Source of the DNA: JAUIAI01 sp041396585
GTDB lineage: Bacteria; Pseudomonadota; Gammaproteobacteria; Burkholderiales; Burkholderiaceae_E
Assembly: GCA_041396585.1 (NCBI GenBank)
Contig: JAWKYG010000014.1
Location: forward strand, 1-64,000
DNA length: 64,000 bases
Reading direction: 5' to 3'
The translations under genes were made by a program, and so were the position numbers. Shown piece by piece: positions 1-7,101 of this stretch (its first letter is position 1; each line of letters begins with the position of its first letter). Below the pieces are notes generated by a model that saw only the letters and a list, made by a program, of their open reading frames with translations, was not told the DNA's origin and did not search any database.

Positions 1-318
1 TCCGCCCGGGCTCGCCCACCCGCGGGCGGGACGAATCCGACGCTTCGGTCAGAGCTTGAACGCGGCCACGGATTTCACCAGATGCTGCGCCTGGCCGCTG
101 AGCTGATCCGAGGCCGAGGCACTTTCTTCGACCAATGCCGCATTTTGCTGGGTCACCGAGTCCATCTGCATGATCGATTCGGCCACGCGAGCCACACCTT
201 CGCTCTGCTGGGCACTGGCGCTGGAGATGTCGCCCATGATCTGCGCCACCTGATCGATCGAGGTCAGCAGCTCCTGCATGGTTTCGCCGGCCTCGTCGAC
301 CAACACCGTGCCCTGTTC
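1..318. repeat. Long direct repeat, copy A
   Basis: Bases 1-318 match 1826-2143 without a difference (offset 1825). The first mismatch is at 319 versus 2144. The identical block covers 48 bp of non-coding 3' flank plus the 3' end of a chemoreceptor gene. It may extend past the left window edge. Perfect identity through non-coding DNA points to recent duplication or gene conversion. Confidence 0.95.
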
Positions 319-1575
319 CACACGATCCACACTGGTGGTGATCAGCGCCGCGATCTCCTTGGCGGAATCAGCCGTGCGCCGCGCCAGATTGCGCACCTCG
401 GTGGCCACCACCGCAAAGCCCCGGCCCTGCTCGCCTGCCCGCGCCGCTTCCACCGCCGCATTCAGGGCCAGCAGATTGGTCTGGAAGGCGATGCTGTCGA
501 TCACGTTGATGATGTCTGCGATCTTGTGGCTCGACTCACTGATCCCCTTCATCGTCGATACCACCTTGCCCACCACATCGCCGCCGCGGCTCGCCACGGA
601 CGCCGCCTCCTTGGCCAGCTGATCGGCATGGGCGGCACTGTCGGCATTGTTCGATACCGTGGCACCCAGCTCGTCCATGATCGAGGCCGTCTCCTGCAGC
701 GTGGCCGCCTGCCCTTCGGTGCGATTGGACAGATCCAGATTCCCGTGGGCGATCTCGCTGCTGGCCACCGCGAGCGAGTCGGCGTTCTCTTTCACTTCGC
801 GCACGATGCGCGCGAGATTGTCGCGCAGCTGCACCAGCGCGCGCAGCACCGCCCGGGTTTCATCGTTGCCCTCTTCCTCCACACTGACGGTCAGATCCCC
901 ACTGGCGAGCAGGCTCGAGGCCTCGACCGCACGGCCCAGCGGCCTGGACAGAAAACGTCCGAGCGCGAACGACAGTCCGATCATCAGGACAGCGGTGACT
1001 GCCACGGTCCAGATCGAGATCTGCGCCCCGCTGTGGACCTCGTCTCCGATGCCGGTCATCACCGTGTCGCCCCAGTGCGCGATCGCATCATTCATCGCTG
1101 CCATCGATCCTTCGAGGTCCGAGTAGGCGGTGTTGAAATCGCGCAGCAGTGAATCGACGGCAGCGGCCTCCGCTTTATCCAGGGCGACCAGCCGCTGCGC
1201 CACCGCAATGTATCGTTCGACCGCAGGCTTGACCCGCTTCACGGCCTTGGCAGCCTCGGCCGGCATCGGCATGGCCTCCAACTGTGCGAGCCGGCTGCGG
1301 AATGTCTTTGCATGCTCGGCGACCGCCTCGGCGGCCTCGCGGTGCCACTCGGGCTTGCCAAGCAAACTCCCCAGCAGGTTCAACTGGGTATCGCCGCGCA
1401 GCGCGTCATGCATCATGTCCGCTTCCTGCCCGGCACTGATCGCCTTGAACGCCACCACCACATGGTCCGCCCCCTGCTTGAGGCGATCGAGGTTGTAGAT
1501 CCCGATGCTGCCGGTGACGGCGACCATGACCGAGGCCGCGACGCCGACGCCGATGACTTGTGAATTGAGCTTCAT
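49..1575 (-). CDS. Methyl-accepting chemotaxis protein (copy 1)
   Basis: A transmembrane chemoreceptor that senses a periplasmic ligand and controls CheA/CheW kinase activity. The 508-residue protein has TM1 at about residues 6-28, a periplasmic helical (4HB-like) sensor, TM2 near 186-206, a HAMP segment with DLTVSVEEEGNDE, then a long cytoplasmic coiled coil. The conserved hairpin tip (NAAVEAARAGEQGRGFAVVA) lies near residue 370. There is no C-terminal NWETF-type pentapeptide; it ends in AAFKL. I placed the start at 1575 because the tandem paralogue begins with the same MKL..Q motif; an in-frame ATG 60 bp upstream adds residues with no counterpart in the paralogue. The signalling half is almost identical to the next receptor, while the sensor half is only distantly similar, so the two probably detect different ligands and feed the same array. 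Confidence 0.95.
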   Translation of the reverse strand: MKLNSQVIGVGVAASVMVAVTGSIGIYNLDRLKQGADHVVVAFKAISAGQEADMMHDALRGDTQLNLLGSLLGKPEWHREAAEAVAEHAKTFRSRLAQLEAMPMPAEAAKAVKRVKPAVERYIAVAQRLVALDKAEAAAVDSLLRDFNTAYSDLEGSMAAMNDAIAHWGDTVMTGIGDEVHSGAQISIWTVAVTAVLMIGLSFALGRFLSRPLGRAVEASSLLASGDLTVSVEEEGNDETRAVLRALVQLRDNLARIVREVKENADSLAVASSEIAHGNLDLSNRTEGQAATLQETASIMDELGATVSNNADSAAHADQLAKEAASVASRGGDVVGKVVSTMKGISESSHKIADIINVIDSIAFQTNLLALNAAVEAARAGEQGRGFAVVATEVRNLARRTADSAKEIAALITTSVDRVEQGTVLVDEAGETMQELLTSIDQVAQIMGDISSASAQQSEGVARVAESIMQMDSVTQQNAALVEESASASDQLSGQAQHLVKSVAAFKL

Positions 1576-1671
1576 TGCTTGTCCCATCTGGATATCCGGT
1601 CCGGCCGCATGGCGCGCACGCACGCCTGCGACCATCGGTTGACTACCGATGGCAACGCCGGGTCTGTACCG

Positions 1672-1698
1672 TTATCGGCAGATGGGAGGTGAACTATG
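1672..1698 (-). promoter_or_regulatory. Probable sigma-28 (FliA) promoter of chemoreceptor copy 1
   Basis: On the minus strand CATAGTTC is followed after exactly 11 bases by GCCGATAA. The -10 octamer is a perfect match to the flagellar sigma-28 consensus (TAAAGTTT-N11-GCCGATAA) and the -35 element matches at 5 of 8 positions. It lies about 100 bp upstream of the chosen start, the expected place and regulon for a chemoreceptor. Confidence 0.7.
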
Positions 1699-1781
1699 AG
1701 GCTCGAAACGCTGAATTGGGCTGGCTTTCCCGCTTATTTCATCTCTGCGTGCATTGCGTCACGGAAATCGGACCCCAATGC

Positions 1782-1813
1782 AAAGACCCGTCATCTCCGG
1801 ATGACGGGTCTTT
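1782..1813 (-). terminator. Intrinsic terminator after chemoreceptor copy 2
   Basis: A perfect 14-bp inverted repeat (AAAGACCCGTCATC) with a TCCG loop, starting about 60 bp past the stop codon of the second receptor. On the minus strand the stem ends in TTT. It separates the two receptor genes, which are therefore probably transcribed independently. Confidence 0.85.
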
Positions 1814-1825
1814 CGGGCGGCTGCA

Positions 1826-2143
1826 TCCGCCCGGGCTCGCCCACCCGCGGGCGGGACGAATCCGACGCTTCGGTCAGAGCTTGAACGCGGCCACGGATTT
1901 CACCAGATGCTGCGCCTGGCCGCTGAGCTGATCCGAGGCCGAGGCACTTTCTTCGACCAATGCCGCATTTTGCTGGGTCACCGAGTCCATCTGCATGATC
2001 GATTCGGCCACGCGAGCCACACCTTCGCTCTGCTGGGCACTGGCGCTGGAGATGTCGCCCATGATCTGCGCCACCTGATCGATCGAGGTCAGCAGCTCCT
2101 GCATGGTTTCGCCGGCCTCGTCGACCAACACCGTGCCCTGTTC
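1826..2143. repeat. Long direct repeat, copy B
   Basis: This is the second copy of the 318-bp perfect repeat described at 1-318. Similarity to copy A continues at lower identity through the rest of the signalling domain and fades in the HAMP and sensor regions. Confidence 0.95.
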
Positions 2144-3400
2144 GACGCGCTCCACACTGGTGGTGATCAGCGCCGCGATCTCCTTGGCCGAATCGGCCGT
2201 GCGCCGCGCCAGATTGCGCACCTCGCTGGCCACCACCGCAAAGCCCCGACCCTGCTCGCCCGCCCGCGCCGCTTCCACCGCCGCATTCAGGGCCAGCAGA
2301 TTGGTCTGGAAGGCGATGCTGTCGATCACGTTGATGATGTCTGCGATCTTGTGGCTCGACTCACTGATCCCCTTCATCGTCGATACCACCTTGCCCACCA
2401 CATCGCCGCCGCGGCCGGCCACGGTCGCGGCCTCCTTGGCCAGTTGGTCGGCATGGCGCGCATTATCGGCATTGTTGGACACCGTGGCGCCCAGCTCATC
2501 CATGATCGAGGCGGTTTCCTGCAGCGTGGCCGATTGTTCTTCGGTGCGGTTGGACAGATCCTGATTGCCATTGGCGATCTCCCGGCTGGCCAGGGCGACG
2601 GCATCGGCGTTCTGTTTCACATCCAGCACGATCCGGGCCAGGTTGTCGCGCATCTGGGTCAGCGCACGCAGCACCGCACGCGTCTCATCATTGCCCTCCT
2701 CGTGCACCTGGACCGTGAGATCGCCCTCGGAAAGCCGGGTCGAGGCGTCGACCGCGTAGATCATCGGCCGGGCGAGCATGCGCGCCAAAAAGGCGGACAG
2801 TGCGATCATCAGGAGGGCCGTGACGACGATGATGCTCAACGACAGGTTGAAACCGGTAGTGACGCGATCACTGGCATCGGTGGTCAGAGTCTGCCCCCAT
2901 TTCGCGATGGCCGTGCTCAAGACCTCCATGGAATCCTCGAGCTCGCCAAAAGCGACTTGAAGTGCATCGACGGACTGATCGATCGTGGCGTCATCGGCGT
3001 TCACCGAGGCCTGCAGTCGACGTGCAGCCTCGATGTAGCGCTGGACCTGGGGCTTGACCGTGGCCAACGCCTTCGCCGCATCGGCCGGCATGCCCATCTC
3101 GGTCAGCGTTGCAAGTTCGTTCAGATAGTTTTCCGCATGTTCGGCCAGCCCCGAGCGAGCCTCTTCGAGCCACTCCGGCTTCTTTCGCATAGCCCCCAAC
3201 AGCGCCAGTTGGGAGTCGCCCCGAATCGCGTCGTGCATCATGTCCGCATGCTCGCCCGCGGCCATGCCCTTGGACGCGAGCACGACCTCGTCGATGGACT
3301 CATGCAGACTTGAAAGATAGAACAAGCCGATGCTGCCGGTCAGGACCACCATCACCGCTGCCGCCATGCCAACGCCGAGGATCTGGGATTTCAGTTTCAT
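1874..3400 (-). CDS. Methyl-accepting chemotaxis protein (copy 2)
   Basis: A second 508-residue chemoreceptor with the same architecture: TM1 at residues 6-28, a periplasmic helical sensor, TM2 near 187-208, HAMP, and a coiled-coil signalling domain with the canonical hairpin tip. Its sensor differs from copy 1 (it begins SSLHESIDEVVLASKGMAAGEHADMMHDAIRG) while the last 270 or so residues are nearly the same. A CTAAAGTCG element on the minus strand at 3500-3508 resembles a sigma-28 -35 box, but I see no good -10 partner at the right spacing, so its promoter is unresolved. It is read toward copy 1 and ends at the hairpin at 1782-1813. Confidence 0.95.
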   Translation of the reverse strand: MKLKSQILGVGMAAAVMVVLTGSIGLFYLSSLHESIDEVVLASKGMAAGEHADMMHDAIRGDSQLALLGAMRKKPEWLEEARSGLAEHAENYLNELATLTEMGMPADAAKALATVKPQVQRYIEAARRLQASVNADDATIDQSVDALQVAFGELEDSMEVLSTAIAKWGQTLTTDASDRVTTGFNLSLSIIVVTALLMIALSAFLARMLARPMIYAVDASTRLSEGDLTVQVHEEGNDETRAVLRALTQMRDNLARIVLDVKQNADAVALASREIANGNQDLSNRTEEQSATLQETASIMDELGATVSNNADNARHADQLAKEAATVAGRGGDVVGKVVSTMKGISESSHKIADIINVIDSIAFQTNLLALNAAVEAARAGEQGRGFAVVASEVRNLARRTADSAKEIAALITTSVERVEQGTVLVDEAGETMQELLTSIDQVAQIMGDISSASAQQSEGVARVAESIMQMDSVTQQNAALVEESASASDQLSGQAQHLVKSVAAFKL

Positions 3401-3637
3401 CAGAGCAACCTTGTATGCTTGCTGTTCGAGGCTCGGGCAAACGCGTTCGAATACGCACCGGGCCGGACCGATTGGGAAGACTAAGAATCAGTCTGTCATC
3501 GACTTTAGGCCGTCTAAGCGCCCAAAATCAGCGCCTACCACAGTCAGTTCGATCGGCCGACCGCCGGTCGGCGTGCATCGACCACCGCCGCTGGCATCGT
3601 GGCAGGCTCGCCGCGTCGACGCGAATCAGGAAGCAAC

Positions 3638-4498
3638 ATGATCCAAGCACCTCCCGACGCCGAGCAGCGGCGCGCAGCCGCGCCGGTGATCTGCTACCCG
3701 ACAGACGCCCTGCCCCGGCCCGACATGGCCCGCTATCACCAGGCCCGGCGATCCGCGCGTCTGGTTCAGTCGATCATGGTGCCGCCGCGCGAGGCGCGCA
3801 GCTTCGAGGTGCCGGCGGGCTGCTTCCTGCGCATCGCCTGCGTCGAGGGGCCGCAGGTGGGTGACCTCAATCTGTGGAATCTGACCGACCCAGATGAGCG
3901 ATTCTTCAGCGGCAAGACCCGCCAGCTACACGCAACCCATGTCGGCATCGGCGACCGCCTCTGGAGCACGCTGCCGTGGCTTCGGCCCATGGCCACGATC
4001 ACCGACGACACGCTGGCCTGGTACGGCTTCGATGCCGATGGTGCTGGCGTTCACGATGTGATCGGCACCCGTTGCGATCCGTACACCAACCGGCTGCTAC
4101 GCGCCCAGGACTACGACCACTGCTGTCATTCGAACCTCACCCGGGCCCTGGTGCGCGAACGCGGCTGGACCATCGCGCAGGCACAGGCGCTCGTTCATGA
4201 CGTGCTCAATGTCTTCATGTGTACGGGTTTTCGCCGCGACACCCATCAGTACTTCATGAAGGCGAGCCCGGTACGGCCGGGCGACTACCTCGAGATGATC
4301 GCCGAGATCGACCTGCTGGGTGCCTTGTCGGCCTGCCCGGGTGGCGACTGCGGCAGCTCGCACTCGGACGACAGCGCGCGCTGCTATCCGTTGCAGGTGG
4401 AGATCTATCGCCCCGAAGACTCGCTGCTGGCCGGCTGGCGGGACGCGTCGGCGAGCCCATATCGCGGGCGGCACGGCCTGGCTGAATCAGAGGGCTGA
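3638..4498 (+). CDS. DUF1989 family protein (urea-carboxylase-associated type)
   Basis: A cytoplasmic protein of 286 residues whose whole length fits the DUF1989 family. Relatives occur beside urea or carboxyguanidine carboxylases, and some pairs act as carboxyguanidine deiminase subunits. Family-like features include a PPREARSFEVPAG segment near residue 47, GDLNLWN near 79, several conserved cysteines (CDPYTNR, CCHSN, NVFMCTG) and CPGGDC near residue 230. The start at 3638 is preceded by AGGAAGCA; a more upstream in-frame ATG (3599) lacks a comparable site. No urea or guanidine carboxylase, amidase or partner DUF1989 gene is nearby, so the substrate is unknown. Its last codons lie inside a 13-bp tandem repeat that also carries the stop codon, so C-terminal length could vary with repeat number. 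Confidence 0.8.
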   Translation: MIQAPPDAEQRRAAAPVICYPTDALPRPDMARYHQARRSARLVQSIMVPPREARSFEVPAGCFLRIACVEGPQVGDLNLWNLTDPDERFFSGKTRQLHATHVGIGDRLWSTLPWLRPMATITDDTLAWYGFDADGAGVHDVIGTRCDPYTNRLLRAQDYDHCCHSNLTRALVRERGWTIAQAQALVHDVLNVFMCTGFRRDTHQYFMKASPVRPGDYLEMIAEIDLLGALSACPGGDCGSSHSDDSARCYPLQVEIYRPEDSLLAGWRDASASPYRGRHGLAESEG

Positions 4499-4538
4499 AT
4501 CAGAGGGCTGAATCAGAGGGCTGAATCAGAGGGCTGAA
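4481..4538. repeat. 13-bp tandem repeat across a stop codon (four copies plus partial)
   Basis: The unit GCTGAATCAGAGG is repeated at 4481, 4494, 4507 and 4520, followed by a partial copy GCTGAA. All four full copies are identical. The first lies in the coding region and the stop codon of the DUF1989 gene lies in the second. Because 13 is not a multiple of 3, loss or gain of a unit changes the reading frame. Confidence 0.95.
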
Positions 4539-4627
4539 CGGCTCCGCCAGGGCAGGCAGCGGCCCGCTGACCTCGTACTACGCGCGCATCTCGGTGACGC
4601 TCGGGGCCGGGCAGACGCGCCCCACGG

Positions 4628-5497
4628 CTATGCGCCCCGCAGTCGCGACACCAGCGTGGGCACGGGGGCCGATGGATCGACCGCCTGCGCGGCCTGGTAG
4701 GTGTCGCGCACCGCCGCGGCGATGCCCGCCGCGGCCGACTGCTCAGCGGCCATCTGGTGGTAATAGCTCAGATCCTTGAACGCATTGGCCATCGAGAATC
4801 GCACGCTCGAGGGATCACCGTGCTCGAGATAGGGCCGCAGACGCTCGAGCGCGACACCACCACCGCCACCGCTGGCCAGCACATCGATCAACACCGATGG
4901 ATCGATGTCCGCTCGGGCCGCACAGGCAAAGGCCTCGGACAACAGCGCCATCTGGCCCAGCGACACGAAGTTGTGCAGCAGTTTGAGCCGGTGCCCGGCA
5001 CCCACCGGGCCACCATGCACGATGTTCTCGGCAAAGCAGCGCAGCAGAGGCTCGCAAGCGCGATACAGATCATCATCGCCACCCACCAGCAGATTCAAAC
5101 GCCCCTCGGCCGCCTCCTTGGGGGTTCGGGTCATGGCCGCGTCCAGAAACCGGCCGCCGGCGGCCGCCACCTGCGCGGCAACCTCTTCGGTGGACCCGGG
5201 CAAGGCCGTGGAACAGTCGATCACGATCATGCCGGGGCGCAGCCGCGACACCAGGCCCGCCTCCCCCAGCATGATCGCCTCGACCTGCGGTGAACCGGTC
5301 ACACAGAGCAGCAGCACATCACGATCGGTCATCAATGCCGCCGGATCGGCGGTGCTCTGGGCGCCGGCGGCCAGCAGGTCGGCGACCGGCTGATTGCCGG
5401 GATGCTCGAGCAGCCGCAAGGCGTGCCCGTGGCGAAGCAGATTGCTGGCGATGCCATGGCCCATCAGGCCGATGCCGACCATTGCGATACGTGACAT
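4628..5497 (-). CDS. NAD(P)-dependent beta-hydroxyacid dehydrogenase (3-hydroxyisobutyrate dehydrogenase family)
   Basis: Oxidises a beta-hydroxyacid or reduces its semialdehyde with NAD(P). The 289-residue protein begins with a Rossmann loop (GIGLMGHGIA, residues 8-17). It has the family substrate-binding region in variant form (DAAMTRTPKEAAEG, near 123), and the catalytic-lysine segment GHRLKLLHN near 170. Length and two-domain plan match the 3-hydroxyisobutyrate/tartronate-semialdehyde/L-threonate dehydrogenase family; the DAAMTRTPKE variant replaces the usual DAPVSGG, so the true substrate may differ. It shares orientation with the downstream-oriented aldehyde dehydrogenase at 5560 (62 bp apart), and the two could pass a hydroxyacid/aldehyde couple between them. 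The specific substrate cannot be read from sequence. Confidence 0.85.
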   Translation of the reverse strand: MSRIAMVGIGLMGHGIASNLLRHGHALRLLEHPGNQPVADLLAAGAQSTADPAALMTDRDVLLLCVTGSPQVEAIMLGEAGLVSRLRPGMIVIDCSTALPGSTEEVAAQVAAAGGRFLDAAMTRTPKEAAEGRLNLLVGGDDDLYRACEPLLRCFAENIVHGGPVGAGHRLKLLHNFVSLGQMALLSEAFACAARADIDPSVLIDVLASGGGGGVALERLRPYLEHGDPSSVRFSMANAFKDLSYYHQMAAEQSAAAGIAAAVRDTYQAAQAVDPSAPVPTLVSRLRGA

Positions 5498-5559
5498 GGT
5501 TCAGTCTCTGACGAGGGATCGGACCCGCCCGACGGGCGCGCCACGCGCGCCGCCGTGGC

Positions 5560-6996
5560 TCAGGCCTCGGGCTTGGGGTTGTAGCCGAGGATGGCCTTGA
5601 CCTCGAGGAACTCCTCGAAGCCGTGCAGCCCCCACTCGCGGCCGTTGCCAGACTGCTTATAACCTCCGAAGGGCGCGGACGGATCGACCGGCGCGCCATT
5701 CAGGTGGACATTGCCGGTACGCAGCCGACGCGCCACTTCGCGTGCCTTCTCGGGCGAGCCAGACACATAACCGGACAGGCCATAGGGGGTGTCGTTGGCG
5801 ATCTCGACGGCTTCATCGAGTGTGTCGTAGCCCATGAGCACCACCACCGGTCCGAAGATCTCCTCGCGGGCGATCGTCATCTGGTTGTTCACGCCGGAAA
5901 ACACGGTCGGGCGCACATAGTAGCCATGCTCCAGGCCATCGGGACGGCCGGGCCCGCCGGCCTCGACCTTGGCACCTTCGGCGATACCTTTCTCGATCAG
6001 CGCCTGGATCTTCTCGAACTGCGCGCCAGAGACCACGGGGCCCATCTGCGTGCCTTCGTCGGCCGGATCGCCGACACGCAACTTGGCGGCCGACGCCTTG
6101 GCAGCCTCGATGGCTTCGGCCATCCGCGCATTGGGCACCAGGATCCGCGTGCCGGCGTTGCACGACTGGCCCGAGTTCATGCACATGCCGAACACATCAC
6201 GACCGACCACCTTGCCGACATCGGCATCATCGAGCACGATGTTCGCGGACTTGCCACCGAGCTCCTGGGCGACCCGCTTGACCGTCCCGGCGGCGGCACG
6301 CGCCACCTCGATACCGGCACGGGTCGAACCCGTGAACGAGACCATGTCGACATCCGGGTGCGAGGACATCGGCGCGCCGACATCAGGGCCGGTGCCATTG
6401 ATCAGATTGAACACGCCGGCCGGCACGCCGGCGTCATGCAGGATCTCGGCCAGCTCGATCGCATTGAACGGCGCCAGCTCGGAGGGATTGAGCACCATCG
6501 TGCAGCCCGCGGCCAGGGCCGGCGCCACCTTGCAGGCAATCTGATTCAGTGGCCAGTTCCAGGGTGTGATCAGCGCACAGACGCCTACGGGCTCGTAGGC
6601 GATGTGCGTGGTGCGATTGTCCGCGTCGAACTCGAAGGTCTTCAGAACGCGCAGTGTGGCCATGAAGTGACCGAGACCAGAGGGTGCCTGGGCCGCGTTG
6701 GCCAGCTTGATCGGCGCGCCCATTTCCGCGGAGATCGTGGCCGCCAGCTGGGGAATGCGCTCCTTATACAGCGCGATGATCTTCTCCAGCAGGGCCATGC
6801 GCTCTTCGCGCGAGGTCTGCGACCAGCCCGGGAATGCACGCCTGGCGGCCGCCACGGCGGCATCGACATCGGCCGGGCCACCGATCGCGATCCGGCCGAT
6901 CGGCTGTTCGCTGGCCGGATTGATGACGTCCATCGTGCGACCCTCTTTGGGGTCGACCCACTGGCCATCGATATAGAACTTGAGAGCTTCGCGCAT
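5560..6996 (-). CDS. NAD(P)-dependent aldehyde dehydrogenase
   Basis: Oxidises an aldehyde to the carboxylate. The 478-residue protein is full length for the classical (non-acylating) ALDH superfamily. It shows the coenzyme motif FTGSTRAG near residue 220, the general-base glutamate in QELGGKSANI near 245, and the nucleophilic cysteine in NSGQSCNAGTR near 280. The N-terminus (KFYIDGQWV) is typical, so the start at 6996 is secure. Expressed in the same direction as the hydroxyacid dehydrogenase downstream and the DUF3604 gene upstream, probably one transcription unit. Substrate unknown. Confidence 0.93.
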   Translation of the reverse strand: MREALKFYIDGQWVDPKEGRTMDVINPASEQPIGRIAIGGPADVDAAVAAARRAFPGWSQTSREERMALLEKIIALYKERIPQLAATISAEMGAPIKLANAAQAPSGLGHFMATLRVLKTFEFDADNRTTHIAYEPVGVCALITPWNWPLNQIACKVAPALAAGCTMVLNPSELAPFNAIELAEILHDAGVPAGVFNLINGTGPDVGAPMSSHPDVDMVSFTGSTRAGIEVARAAAGTVKRVAQELGGKSANIVLDDADVGKVVGRDVFGMCMNSGQSCNAGTRILVPNARMAEAIEAAKASAAKLRVGDPADEGTQMGPVVSGAQFEKIQALIEKGIAEGAKVEAGGPGRPDGLEHGYYVRPTVFSGVNNQMTIAREEIFGPVVVLMGYDTLDEAVEIANDTPYGLSGYVSGSPEKAREVARRLRTGNVHLNGAPVDPSAPFGGYKQSGNGREWGLHGFEEFLEVKAILGYNPKPEA

Positions 6997-7101
6997 CGGG
7001 AACTCCTGAAAAGCGGTTGTCTGGGGCGACCGGGCGGGCCACCAATGGGCCGCCAGCCTCGGGTCACGGAATCAACTCTGAATGATAGCCGGGCGCCGGG
7101 C

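Noticed and set aside
3500..3520. Sigma-28 promoter for chemoreceptor copy 2
   Set aside because: CTAAAGTCG resembles a -35 box, but the sequence at N11 (ATTCTTAG) does not resemble GCCGATAA.
4539..4627. A possible gene fragment reading TSYYARISVTLGAGQ between the 13-bp repeat and the next gene
   Set aside because: It is too short for a family call and has no start signal.
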